Shown here one piece after another: positions 8,449-17,281 of a stretch of DNA of 64,000 nt (position 1 is the first letter of the stretch; each line of letters begins with the position of its first letter). Where the stretch lies: the NCBI GenBank assembly GCA_947646415.1, contig CANSGN010000007.1:42269-106268 (forward strand), read 5' to 3'. The notes under the pieces were generated by a model, which was given only the letters and a program-made list of their open reading frames with translations, had not been told where the DNA came from and did no database searches. This DNA is from an uncultured Clostridia bacterium. Lineage in GTDB: Bacteria; Bacillota; Clostridia; Christensenellales; UBA3700. Both the position numbers and the translations under genes were made by a program.

Positions 8449-9576
8449 ATGGATAAATTGGTTGTCGGCATTTTTGGAAAAATAAATAGCGGTAAATCTA
8501 CCTTGGTCAATAGTTTGGCTAAGGAGAATGTCAGTATTGTTTCCGACGTGCGGGGCAGTACTTCCGACTGCGTAAGTAAAATGACCGAAATAGACGGCAT
8601 AGGTAGGGTACAGTTGATTGACTGTGCGGGATATGATGACGACGGATTGCTTGCAGGACAAAGGCTTGCAGGTGTGCAAAAAGCGTTTGATATGTCCGAC
8701 ATTGCAATCATAGTATGCCAAGAATTTGACGAGCTAGATAAAATTTGGATTGATAAATGCACGGAGCAAAACAAAAAGTATATACTATGTCATAACGTAA
8801 TAGGAGCAACACAAGTAAAAACTCAAAATAATGAGTTGTGGATTGATGTTACTTGCGAACAAGGTGCAAATGCTATAATACAAATGATAAAGCAATTAAG
8901 CGGTGGGGCGGAAATCGATATTTTGGGAGATTTAGTAAATGCCTGCGATAATGTGCTTTTGTGTATGCCGCAAGACGATGGCGCGCCAAACGGAAGATTA
9001 ATTTTGCCGCAATCGATAGTTATAAGGGCAATTATGGATAAAGGCGGCGTGCCTATAATAGCAAAAAAAGAAAATTTCGGCGATATGTTTGAAAAGTTCA
9101 AAAATGACATAAGCCTAGTTATTACCGACTCCTCTATATTTGACTATGTTTATAACATTGCGGGCAAAATTGTGCCAATTACAAGTTTTTCCGTTTTGTT
9201 TGCAAAAAAGAACGGGGATATAAATGTTTTTGTAAATGGTGCAAATAGTATAGATAGGTTGTCCGATGGCGACAAAATAATGATTATGGAGGCATGTAGC
9301 CATACTCTTTCTCACAAAGATATAGGAAGTGTGCTTATACCGAGTTTGTTAAAAAAATACACGGGTAAAAACCTTATGTTTGAAATTGTGCGAGGAAAAG
9401 ATGAGCCTAAAGATTGGTCAAAATACAAACTAGTTGTCCATTGCGGCGGTTGCACTCAAAACAGGCAATTTATGCTATCAAGGATACAAAAATGTAAGAT
9501 TTATAATTTGCCTATCACAAATTACGGAATATTGCTTGCAAAATTAAAAGGAATACTTGCAAAAATAGTTTACTAA
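8449..9576 (+). CDS. hydF: [FeFe]-hydrogenase maturation GTPase/scaffold HydF
   Basis: The scaffold that carries the 2Fe precursor to the hydrogenase; 375 residues. The N-terminal GTPase domain has a P-loop GKINSGKST and switch II DCAGYDD. The middle part is the dimerisation domain. The C-terminal cluster-binding signature is canonical: CSH, 46 residues, then CGGC (CxH-X46-CxxC). The GTPase G4 motif NKxD is not obvious (CHNVIGATQ), a variation also possible in other HydF proteins. It ends the hydEGF operon; no clear hairpin terminator follows. Confidence 0.92.
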   Translation: MDKLVVGIFGKINSGKSTLVNSLAKENVSIVSDVRGSTSDCVSKMTEIDGIGRVQLIDCAGYDDDGLLAGQRLAGVQKAFDMSDIAIIVCQEFDELDKIWIDKCTEQNKKYILCHNVIGATQVKTQNNELWIDVTCEQGANAIIQMIKQLSGGAEIDILGDLVNACDNVLLCMPQDDGAPNGRLILPQSIVIRAIMDKGGVPIIAKKENFGDMFEKFKNDISLVITDSSIFDYVYNIAGKIVPITSFSVLFAKKNGDINVFVNGANSIDRLSDGDKIMIMEACSHTLSHKDIGSVLIPSLLKKYTGKNLMFEIVRGKDEPKDWSKYKLVVHCGGCTQNRQFMLSRIQKCKIYNLPITNYGILLAKLKGILAKIVY

Positions 9577-9714
9577 TAAAGTTGGTTTTTTGTTAAAATA
9601 CAATAATTTTAATTTTAATATTTTAATTTTTGTAAATAGTGTATTAAAAAAATATATTTAGCAGCCTTTCTACTTTTTTCGTTATATACGGAATAGTATA
9701 AAAAAAATATACAT

Positions 9715-9743
9715 TTGACTTATTATAAAAAAAGTAGTACAAT
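9715..9743 (+). promoter_or_regulatory. Sigma-A-like promoter of the membrane protein at 9807
   Basis: -35 TTGACT (9715-9720), exactly 17 bases, -10 TACAAT (9738-9743). Confidence 0.7.
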
Positions 9744-9757
9744 AAATAAGTATTTAG

Positions 9758-9782
9758 CAACACAATTAATATTATTGTGTTG
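9758..9782 (+). promoter_or_regulatory. Perfect hairpin/palindrome in the 5' leader
   Basis: Arms CAACACAAT (9758-9766) and ATTGTGTTG (9774-9782) with a 7-base loop, located between the likely transcription start and the AAGGAG ribosome binding site at 9795-9800. It could be an operator or a leader stem-loop that stabilises or controls the mRNA. Confidence 0.5.
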
Positions 9783-9806
9783 GGAATAAAATATAAGGAG
9801 AATTTT

Positions 9807-11573
9807 ATGTCAGAACCTATTATCGGCAATGAGCCGAATCACAACCCTAAACATAAACGTAATCCGTTGGAAAATGTTATGGGTAAATTGTCAAAAATAA
9901 AGTTTAAAACGGCTTTGATTATCTTAGGTGTATTTACTGCTTTATTGATTTTTTGGCAAATTTATTTTAGTTTGATTTCATTTTCAATCTACAATGTAGG
10001 ACTAAGAGCTTTTATTATCATTTTGTTATTGCTTTGGTCAATTCCGTTTTTTGTATTTTTTATAAAAAACAGAAAAGAGGGATATACAAAAAAAGAGAGC
10101 TTTAAAAAGGTGCATTGGGGATGGCAAATCCCAGCAGGCATAGCAGCTGTGCTTATTGTAGTTTGTATTTGCCTTGCTATTTTTACAACACCAATGTTCA
10201 TGGCAAAGTCATACAACACAATGATAAGTGTTGATACCAAGTCGGGTACTGCCGAGGAGCCTTTTAAAGAGTTTACGGAAGAAGTTGACGACTTTTATGA
10301 CGGCGATATGCAAGTTGCAATAATTGATAAATACTTTGCATCATTACTTGGCGAAAAAGTTTTGGGACAAAGCAGCGGTGGTTATGCGAGCCAATTTGAG
10401 GTAAACGATTACACTTTGATACATTATAAAGAGAGTTTGTATTGGGTTGGAGCATTAGAGCCAAAAGGATTTTTCCAATGGACTAGTTCTTCCAAAACAG
10501 GTACCCCGGGTTATGTAATAGTTGATGCTACTCAAACGGATGCAAATGCAAGAGCGGAGCTTGTAACTACTCATAATTTAAAATACACTCCCGGTGCATA
10601 CTTATGGCATGATGCGGAAAGACAAATGTACTTTTCAAACATGGGCGCCTTGCGTGAAAATGAGCTTAGCTTTGAGCTTGATGATGATGGAGTACCTTAC
10701 TATACTCAAGTTATTTATAAGAAAAAATTTGGTATAACAAGCGGTGACGAGGCTACCGGTTTGCTAATTATGAACGCTACAAACGGCGAGTGCAAAAGTT
10801 ATGCTTTGGACAAAGTTCCCGATTGGGTTGACAATGTTCAATCTCATAGTATGATTTTGAAACAACTTAACTATTGGGGCGAATATTCACACGGTTATTT
10901 TAATACTTGGTTTGCTAAGGAAGAAGTAAACAATACTACTGATGGTTACAACTATGTTTACAATAATGGCAGATTTTACATTACAACAGGTATCACAGCT
11001 AAGTCGGAAGATAGCGCTATTATCGGTATGGTATTGTCTGATTTAAGAACAAAACAAACTGTTATGTACAATATGGTTGGAGCGACTGAGCAAGCTGCAA
11101 GAAAATCTGCCCAAGGTATTCAAGAGGCAGCGGCAGCCGGATATTATGCGTCTTTCCCAACATTGATTAACTTTAGCGGTGTTCCTACTTTTTATATGGC
11201 ACTAAAGGATAATGCCGGCAATATTAAAATGTATGCTTATGTAAATGTACAAGACTATACAAGTAAGCTTGCTGCAGGTATAACTCCTGAAATTGCAAAA
11301 GAAAAATATTTGGAAAAGATAAAAGGCGACATAGTAGATAAACCTGTTGTACCTAATGGGGAAGAAAAAGAGGGTAGTTTGTCGTTTATAACAGCATACA
11401 TGCAAGACGGAAATACTTATTTCTTAATTACAGTTGATGGTGTTGATTATGAAATATCAGTAAAAACAAAGGGCGCAAAACAACTATTAAAGGCAGGTGT
11501 AAACGATACTGTTAAGCTAAGGATTGACGGCGGTGCAGTTACCGAAGTTATCAGCGTTACCAAAAACAGTTGA
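9807..11573 (+). CDS. Membrane-anchored protein of unknown function with a large extracellular domain
   Basis: Not recognised. The ATG at 9807 follows AAGGAG with 6-base spacing, giving 588 residues. The N terminus is charged (NPKHKRNP), followed by three hydrophobic helices near residues 35-55, 63-83 and 105-130. The remaining roughly 450 residues carry no further membrane span and are likely extracytoplasmic. This part is rich in aromatic residues and Gly/Thr and has acidic stretches (FTEEVDDFYDGD). The gene is monocistronic: its own promoter and leader hairpin precede it and a strong terminator follows. No enzyme motif is visible. Confidence 0.75.
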   Translation: MSEPIIGNEPNHNPKHKRNPLENVMGKLSKIKFKTALIILGVFTALLIFWQIYFSLISFSIYNVGLRAFIIILLLLWSIPFFVFFIKNRKEGYTKKESFKKVHWGWQIPAGIAAVLIVVCICLAIFTTPMFMAKSYNTMISVDTKSGTAEEPFKEFTEEVDDFYDGDMQVAIIDKYFASLLGEKVLGQSSGGYASQFEVNDYTLIHYKESLYWVGALEPKGFFQWTSSSKTGTPGYVIVDATQTDANARAELVTTHNLKYTPGAYLWHDAERQMYFSNMGALRENELSFELDDDGVPYYTQVIYKKKFGITSGDEATGLLIMNATNGECKSYALDKVPDWVDNVQSHSMILKQLNYWGEYSHGYFNTWFAKEEVNNTTDGYNYVYNNGRFYITTGITAKSEDSAIIGMVLSDLRTKQTVMYNMVGATEQAARKSAQGIQEAAAAGYYASFPTLINFSGVPTFYMALKDNAGNIKMYAYVNVQDYTSKLAAGITPEIAKEKYLEKIKGDIVDKPVVPNGEEKEGSLSFITAYMQDGNTYFLITVDGVDYEISVKTKGAKQLLKAGVNDTVKLRIDGGAVTEVISVTKNS

Positions 11574-11583
11574 TATTGAAAAA

Positions 11584-11614
11584 TAAAAAGAGACGGATTT
11601 CCGTCTCTTTTTTG
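11584..11614 (+). terminator. Rho-independent terminator after the membrane protein
   Basis: Stem AAAAGAGACGG/CCGTCTCTTTT with a short T-rich loop and a trailing T run. Confidence 0.85.
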
Positions 11615-11635
11615 ACAAGATAACTTATTGACTAA

Positions 11636-11678
11636 AACAAAAACAAGGTCATAAATTTGACCTTGTTTTTGTTTTGAT
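11636..11678 (-). terminator. Terminator of the minus-strand dockerin protein
   Basis: Long stem with core AAGGTCA/TGACCTT extended by A- and T-rich arms (ACAAAAACA/TTTTTGT), directly after the minus-strand stop. The same core hairpin follows the paralogous gene at 27982-30183, so the terminator was duplicated with the gene. Confidence 0.8.
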
Positions 11679-11679
11679 T

Positions 11680-13623
11680 TTAAAAGAAAATATTGATATT
11701 GAATATTTTTTCTATCACGTTTTTAACTATTTCGGCATCTGCCGTTGTCACTTCACCTTTGTTGACTATTGTACATGCTAACTTCTTTTCCAAACTTAAG
11801 TTTTCGTACAATGTTTTGTCACTTGCTATTTGTCTTAAGTATGATACATCGCTTGCACTTAATCTTCCGTCTCCGTTTACATCTCCCAATACGGATAGAT
11901 ATATTGTTTCCGTTACTCCGGGTTTTACGTTGTACATTATATACCAACCCGTTCCTACTGCTAGTTCCTTTCCGTTATTTAAAAGCTCAGGTGCTATTCC
12001 CATTGCTGAGCCGGAGTCATAAAGCAATGTTCCTTTGCTATTAAACAATCCCATATTGTATTTATCAATACCCAATCCCTCTAAGTTGTTTACAAATTCA
12101 CTTATCGAAGTATTAGGTGCAATGCCGCCTAAAACATATTTTGCTTTGCCGTTTTCCATATTTAAACTACTGTCGTTGTAGCCGTGTAGTTTGTCATTGT
12201 CTTTGTAGTTATGACGCTCGTTGTTGTTATCAAGGTAAACATAATCGTAAATGGAAGTTGTTGCCCTGCTTAACATTACCTCGTCATTTTTAACCGCAAA
12301 AGTTTCGTCTTCGTTATAAGACAAAAAGTATTTACTTGGTGGCATATTTTTGTTTCCGTAATAACTATAACCTACTGTAAATGGTTTGAATATATCGTAA
12401 TCATACGCCAAATTTACAGCTATTTTCGCGGACACTTCATTTTTTTCAAGTTTGCCGTCTATCCTTATTTTATAATCTTTAGCAATATGTATTCCGCTTT
12501 TTGTGTTTTCCGCATTAGTGTTGTCATAAACTTGCGGATTGCCTGAAATATTGATGAGACAATCTATTGTTTCAACCATTATTCCGCCTACTCCGTTCGT
12601 TGCATTTTTGTTGTTTTTTATTGTGCCGCCGTTTAAATTTAAAATTGAGCTGCTTGACAATGAGATTCCTCCCGCATGTGTTGATTGGGACCAAACATCG
12701 TTGCCTTCAATGCAAGAAGTATTATTTGCAATTATTCCACCTGTAACGGTAAGAGTAGATTTGTTAAATGCACGTAGACCTGCTGTGCGGTGTGAGCTAT
12801 TGTTGGCAATAATGCCGTCATATATATTTACAGTGGCTTGGCTGGTGTAAATGCTTGCACCATTATCATCTGAAAAATTGTTGCAAACTATTCCGTCATA
12901 AAAGTTAAGCTTCGCACCACCTGTAACAAAAATTCCACCTCCATTACCTTGACAGTAATTGTTTGTTACTATACCGCCGTAAAAATTGAGTGTAGCATTA
13001 GACTTAACGGCTATTCCTCCGCCCATTCTATCTCCGCTTGTATCAATATTTGCCCCGCCTTTAATTTTGCCAAACGGCAAATTAGCTAAGTTTTCGGGAG
13101 CTGTATTTTTTGCTAGAGTAGAGTTGTAGGAACTATCCCTTATGGTAAGAGTTCCATTTGTATCTACTGTGATTACACGTCCTATTACTTTAGCTGTTTC
13201 CTTAGTCAGTCCTCTGTTTATAGTGTGTCCGTTTAAATCCAAAGTTACGGTCATACCGTCATAAATGTACAATGAATGAGATTCGTTACCAAAAGCTGCG
13301 CCTGTTCCAAATTCGTGGTTTCCTGTTGTAGGGGCGTTCCAATCGTTTAAAAGTTTGACGGTAACGTTAGTACCTTTATTTGCATAGGCATAATTGATTG
13401 CCTCCGACCATTTTGTCGCCATTTGCGTGTTTGTGCCTGATAGCTCAAAAGTCGATGCAGAGTCTGCAACTGTACTTTCGTTGTTTTGATTATTTAAAAT
13501 TTCAGAACTGTCATTTTTATCTATAGCCACATTATTAATTGCAAATAAACATCCTACTACAAGTAGAATGGAAATGACTATCGGAAAAAATATTCTTCCT
13601 ACTTTGCTAATAATCTTTGCCAT
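11680..13623 (-). CDS. Surface beta-helix protein with C-terminal dockerin-like domain (copy A)
   Basis: A 647-residue exported protein. Residues 1-30 form a signal segment with a lipobox-like VVGC ending at Cys25. Residues about 60-430 are a right-handed parallel beta-helix rich in repeats of the form GGGI-F-NFYDGI-NN (NFYGGIVTNNYCQGNGGGI, NFYDGIVCNN, NIYDGIIANN). A middle Tyr/Asn-rich region follows. The last about 75 residues are dockerin-like: a good calcium loop GDVNGDGRLSASD, then a weak second repeat (NKGEVTTADA). It is paralogous to the gene at 27982 over signal, linker (ELLNNGKELAVGTGWYI) and dockerin parts. Both are driven by homologous upstream cassettes. A role in cell-surface or polysaccharide binding is inferred. 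Confidence 0.8.
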   Translation of the reverse strand: MAKIISKVGRIFFPIVISILLVVGCLFAINNVAIDKNDSSEILNNQNNESTVADSASTFELSGTNTQMATKWSEAINYAYANKGTNVTVKLLNDWNAPTTGNHEFGTGAAFGNESHSLYIYDGMTVTLDLNGHTINRGLTKETAKVIGRVITVDTNGTLTIRDSSYNSTLAKNTAPENLANLPFGKIKGGANIDTSGDRMGGGIAVKSNATLNFYGGIVTNNYCQGNGGGIFVTGGAKLNFYDGIVCNNFSDDNGASIYTSQATVNIYDGIIANNSSHRTAGLRAFNKSTLTVTGGIIANNTSCIEGNDVWSQSTHAGGISLSSSSILNLNGGTIKNNKNATNGVGGIMVETIDCLINISGNPQVYDNTNAENTKSGIHIAKDYKIRIDGKLEKNEVSAKIAVNLAYDYDIFKPFTVGYSYYGNKNMPPSKYFLSYNEDETFAVKNDEVMLSRATTSIYDYVYLDNNNERHNYKDNDKLHGYNDSSLNMENGKAKYVLGGIAPNTSISEFVNNLEGLGIDKYNMGLFNSKGTLLYDSGSAMGIAPELLNNGKELAVGTGWYIMYNVKPGVTETIYLSVLGDVNGDGRLSASDVSYLRQIASDKTLYENLSLEKKLACTIVNKGEVTTADAEIVKNVIEKIFNINIFF

Positions 13624-13645
13624 AATAAAACCTCCGTTTTTACCT

Positions 13646-13670
13646 TACATAGAATAAGTATATCTATGTA
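13646..13670. promoter_or_regulatory. Palindromic operator A1 (proximal)
   Basis: TACATAGA-N9-TCTATGTA, perfect 8-bp arms, 22 bp before the start codon of copy A. Confidence 0.75.
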
Positions 13671-13794
13671 CAAAATCGAAGATTTTTTAAGTTTGAATAT
13701 ATAATTTTTGTATGCTTAAAGTAAAGAGTTTACAAAACCTTTGCTATAACGTTGACATTATCTTACATTTTAGTTTAAAATATACATATAATAT

Positions 13795-13821
13795 GTACAT
13801 AGATATACTTATTCCATGTAC
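13795..13821. promoter_or_regulatory. Palindromic operator A2 (distal)
   Basis: GTACATAGA-N9-TCCATGTAC with one mismatched pair. Its centre is 150 bp from the centre of A1. Confidence 0.75.
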
Positions 13822-14019
13822 CCAAACTTTACATTAAAGGCAATTTTTTAATCCTAATAGTCCCGATTTTTGATAGGATTATTGCAGTGAACACCACTTT
13901 TTGCTTACTTTAAACTTTACATAAAAAATAACACCCTCAAACTTTTGATTTGAGGGTATTTTTGTTTTTTATCGGCTTTTATTCTACCTTGTTTTTAAGA
14001 AAGTATATGGCTATACATA

Positions 14020-14048
14020 TTGCTTTTTTATGTTATTTAAGGTATAAT
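14020..14048 (+). promoter_or_regulatory. Sigma-A promoter of the sulfatase gene
   Basis: -35 TTGCTT (14020-14025), 17 bases, -10 TATAAT (14043-14048). Confidence 0.7.
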
Positions 14049-14076
14049 ACAATTAAAGTTTAATATGGGGTGGAAT

Positions 14077-15759
14077 ATGGAAAAACCGAATATATTGCTT
14101 ATAACATCCGACCAACAACATTTTTCTATGTTGGGCAAGGTAAACGAAATTTTAAAAACTCCTAATTTGGATAGATTGGCGGATGAAGGGATGTCTTTTG
14201 ACAGGGCATACTGCCCAAACCCTACTTGTTCGCCGTCAAGAGCTAGCATTTTAACAGGAATGTATCCGTCTGAACACGGGTGTTGGTCGCTTGGTACAAA
14301 ATTGCCTGAAAGCACACCGACAATGGCGGAATATTTAAGTGAAAAGGGATATCAAACGGCACTTATAGGAAAGGCGCATTTCCAACCCACTAAAGGCACA
14401 AAAGAGTTTACGTCTTTGGAAACACCTGAGTTTATGTGGGATATAGATTTTTGGAGAAATTTTGATAAGGACTTTTATGGTTTTAAACATATCGAATTGC
14501 TAAGGAATCATACAGCAGAGCATTGGGTAGGTCAGCATTATGTAGCTTGGCTTGAAGATAACGGCTGTAAGGATTGGCGTAAATATTTTTTTAGACCACG
14601 CGGTAAAATGTTTAATAAGGAGATGGGAAATTGGAAAATACCCGAAAAATACCACTATAATACTTGGATAGCGGAAAGAACAAATGCGATTTTGCAAGAT
14701 TGTAAAGAGAATAATAAACCATTTTTTGTTTGGGCGAGCTTTCCTGACCCGCATTATCCGCAATTAGTGCCTAGCCCTTACGATAAAATGTATAGTCCAA
14801 AAGATATGCAACTTGACGAGTTTTCTTTTGAGGAGCACGAGAAAAATCCTCCGTATTTTAAGGAAGTGTTTAAAAAATCGCCTAAACTTGCGGAGTATAA
14901 GGAATCGGGATTTGGCGTGCACGGCTTGCATAGGCATATTTATAATAAAAAGAAACAACAAAAAAAACTTGCTTATAGTTATGGTATGGTAACCTTTATG
15001 GATAAATATATCGGTAAGATTTTGGATAAAGTAAAGGAATTGGGACTTGACGATAATACGATAATTGTTTTTACAACCGACCATGGCGATTTGTTTGGAC
15101 AACACGGTTTTATTCATAAATGTATTTTCCATTACGAAGATTTGCTTAGAGTTCCTATGATTGTAAAATACAAAAATCATATTCCAAGCGGGAAACGTTC
15201 GGATAGCTTGCAGTCTCTTGTGGATTTGGCACCGACTTTATGCAATTTGTGTGGGTTTGAAATTCCAAAAAGTATGACAGGCGAAAATCAATCGGCAGTT
15301 TGGCAAGGGAAGAAGAGTAGCGCTCGTGATTATGTTATTTGCGAAAACAGACATGAGCCTCATTTAATGCACCTTGTAAGCTATGTAGAACAAGAGTATA
15401 AAATCACTATATATGAAAACAGAGGTTATGGCGAACTGTACGATTTAAAAAATGATAGCGGCGAACATAATAACCTTTGGAATGAGGATAATTGTAAACA
15501 GCTAAAGGCTCAAATGTTGTATAAATATTTGTGTGCGGAAATGAAAAAAGATAAAACTTTAACTTGCAATATAAATGTTGATGACTTTACAATAAATATT
15601 GATATTGTGTCGAAAATCGCTACTATTTTGGATAAAAGCGGACAAAACCTTTGGGACGATAATAACTTTACAAACAAAAAAATTGACATTTTGTTAAAAT
15701 TGATAAGCGATAGGATAGGCTCCCAAAAAATGTGGATGCCAAGGATAGCCGGTGCTTAA
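14077..15759 (+). CDS. Cys-type sulfatase of the alkaline phosphatase superfamily
   Basis: Predicted to hydrolyse sulfate esters; 560 residues without a signal peptide, so probably cytoplasmic. The ATG at 14077 is preferred over 14065 because GGGGTGG lies just before it. The active-site signature is CSPSRASILTG with Cys51, the residue converted to formylglycine by an anaerobic maturase (not seen in this window). Metal ligands are seen in LLITSDQQH and in FTTDHGDLFGQHG. The C-terminal ELYDLKNDSGEHNNLW segment is typical of the family. It has its own promoter. The substrate, perhaps a sulfated host glycan, is not defined by sequence. Confidence 0.88.
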   Translation: MEKPNILLITSDQQHFSMLGKVNEILKTPNLDRLADEGMSFDRAYCPNPTCSPSRASILTGMYPSEHGCWSLGTKLPESTPTMAEYLSEKGYQTALIGKAHFQPTKGTKEFTSLETPEFMWDIDFWRNFDKDFYGFKHIELLRNHTAEHWVGQHYVAWLEDNGCKDWRKYFFRPRGKMFNKEMGNWKIPEKYHYNTWIAERTNAILQDCKENNKPFFVWASFPDPHYPQLVPSPYDKMYSPKDMQLDEFSFEEHEKNPPYFKEVFKKSPKLAEYKESGFGVHGLHRHIYNKKKQQKKLAYSYGMVTFMDKYIGKILDKVKELGLDDNTIIVFTTDHGDLFGQHGFIHKCIFHYEDLLRVPMIVKYKNHIPSGKRSDSLQSLVDLAPTLCNLCGFEIPKSMTGENQSAVWQGKKSSARDYVICENRHEPHLMHLVSYVEQEYKITIYENRGYGELYDLKNDSGEHNNLWNEDNCKQLKAQMLYKYLCAEMKKDKTLTCNINVDDFTINIDIVSKIATILDKSGQNLWDDNNFTNKKIDILLKLISDRIGSQKMWMPRIAGA

Positions 15760-15817
15760 CTTGTCTAAAACCGATTGAGGGCAGAGTATAGCTCTTAAAA
15801 ATATATTTAGATAAATA

Positions 15818-15852
15818 AAAACACACCCGCATTTATTTGCGGGTGTGAATAT
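15818..15852. terminator. Bidirectional terminator between sulfatase and M28 peptidase
   Basis: Stem CACACCCGCA/TGCGGGTGTG, with T-rich sequence on the minus-strand exit (TTTTTATT) and weaker T-rich sequence on the plus exit. It serves the convergent genes. Confidence 0.8.
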
Positions 15853-15861
15853 TTTATTATG

Positions 15862-16875
15862 TTATTTGATTAATTCAACGATACATTTAGTAAATACGGT
15901 CATGTGTTCTTGAACTCTTCCAGGGAAGTTTGCCTCTAACCAATCAAGTTTGTCTCTGAAAGTGTGCATAATTGCATATCCGCCTTGATTATCTTCACAT
16001 TGTACATATCCATCAGTGTAAGTTCCATCAGCTTCAACTATATCCCAATTAGTTGCTTCAAAGTAGATAAATGGAATTCCGGCTTTTTTGAAAGCAGCGT
16101 GGTCTGACCAATCGCCTGTAAGTCCGTAAGCATAATTTTGATTTAAACCTTTTTGAGTGATAAGTCCCATATCTTTACCAAATTCAAGGATACCTGCAAG
16201 TAACTCTTTTGAAGTATCATCTGCACCGCCATAAGCATACATTTTATCGCCACCTGCGATAGAGTCAATGTTTACCATAAATTTAGTTTTAGCTATTTCT
16301 TCTTCAGTCATTTTGCTTACATAAGCTTTACTGCCATTACAGCCTGTTTCTTCTGCACCGAATGCAACAAATACAATATTGCAAGAAGGTGTTTTGTCGC
16401 TATAATATTTAGCAGCTTCAAGCATCGCAGCTACGCCAGATGCGTTGTCATCAATACCATATCCTGCAAGTACACTATCATAGTGAGCACTAACGATAAT
16501 TTGTTTTGATGTGTCTGCACCATTTTTAACAGCAATTATATTTTGTGAGTAAGTAGTAGTGCTGTTTTTTGTATAGTTGAAAGGTTGAATTGTAATGTTG
16601 TATCCAAAACTTTCAAATTCGTTTACGATATATTGACCTGCAGCATACTCTTGTACAGAGCCAGCTTTTCTCATATTGTATTTAGTGTTAAATACATATA
16701 AGAAATTATATGAATAATCTCCATAATTGTAGGCTACAGCTCCGTTGTTGGAGTTATTAGAGTTATCGTCAAGATTTCCCTCTGTATTTCCACATGCGGC
16801 AAGGCAACAAGTGAAGATAATGCAAAGTAGTAATACCACAGTGATTAAAGTAATCTTTTTTGTTTTAGTGTTCAT
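15862..16875 (-). CDS. Secreted M28-family zinc aminopeptidase lipoprotein
   Basis: A 337-residue lipoprotein with signal peptide and lipobox LAAC (Cys28), followed by an Asn/Ser linker (residues 30-46). Zinc ligands of the M28 fold are all visible: His131 in SAHYDS, Asp142 in GIDDNASG, the catalytic Glu pair in AEETG (175-176), Asp204 in NIDSI and the final His in YAIMHTFRDKLDWL. The enzyme should release amino acids from peptides outside the membrane. It is monocistronic with its own promoter and terminator. Confidence 0.9.
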   Translation of the reverse strand: MNTKTKKITLITVVLLLCIIFTCCLAACGNTEGNLDDNSNNSNNGAVAYNYGDYSYNFLYVFNTKYNMRKAGSVQEYAAGQYIVNEFESFGYNITIQPFNYTKNSTTTYSQNIIAVKNGADTSKQIIVSAHYDSVLAGYGIDDNASGVAAMLEAAKYYSDKTPSCNIVFVAFGAEETGCNGSKAYVSKMTEEEIAKTKFMVNIDSIAGGDKMYAYGGADDTSKELLAGILEFGKDMGLITQKGLNQNYAYGLTGDWSDHAAFKKAGIPFIYFEATNWDIVEADGTYTDGYVQCEDNQGGYAIMHTFRDKLDWLEANFPGRVQEHMTVFTKCIVELIK

Positions 16876-16935
16876 TTTTATATCTCCTAAAATTTTATTT
16901 CGAATTTTTATTCAACTTTGACGTTGTATATACAT

Positions 16936-16964
16936 ATTTTATTCATTCAGTATACAAAAGTCAA
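16936..16964 (-). promoter_or_regulatory. Promoter of the M28 peptidase gene
   Basis: On the minus strand: -35 TTGACT (complement of 16959-16964), 17 bases, -10 TAAAAT (complement of 16936-16941). Confidence 0.65.
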
Positions 16965-17281
16965 CTATTTTTCGTATAAAAATACAAATTTTCTGAAAAA
17001 TATTCAAAATTCTAGCGTTTTAGTGTATAAATAATCATATTTTATACAAATCGTGTATAATTAGTACTGTTTTGTATCGAAATTATAAGAAAAATATTGG
17101 CTAAAACTATTTTGTATGCTAAATTCAACTCAAAATTTATACATAATTATGAATAAAAAATGTATAAAATCGATACATTTATACATTGCTTTAATTTTCT
17201 ACAAAAAACTTTGCAGTATATTGATGAGTAAACAAAGTATAAAAATATATACTAATTATATAATAATTAAATAATAAATAA
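16965..17281. other. AT-rich intergenic stretch with repeated GTATA words
   Basis: No gene is seen. The stretch is very AT-rich with scattered TGTATAAA/TTTATACA words. One is an imperfect palindrome with arms AATGTATAA (17159-17167) and TTATACATT (17179-17187). It may include control sites for the divergent genes; no function can be assigned. Confidence 0.4.

Larger units (their letters stand above)
13624..13970 (-). promoter_or_regulatory. Regulatory cassette A, homologous to 27646-27981 and 62251-62617
   Basis: Read on the minus strand this region holds, in order: a hairpin terminator (ACCCTCAAA/TTTGAGGGT, about 13933-13957) ending in GGGTGTTATTTTT, the conserved block with TTCACTGCAATAATC (complement of 13877-13891), palindrome A2, about 125 bp of AT-rich DNA including CTTTACTTTAAGCATAC, palindrome A1 and the CGGAGG ribosome binding site. 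By eye it is around 90-95% identical to cassette B in inverted orientation. There is no convergent gene that needs the terminator here, since the neighbouring sulfatase is divergent. This suggests the terminator belongs to the cassette. Confidence 0.85.

Noticed and set aside
17159..17187. AATGTATAA/TTATACATT palindrome as a defined operator
   Set aside because: The whole stretch is rich in GTATA words, so a match by chance is likely; kept only as a remark.
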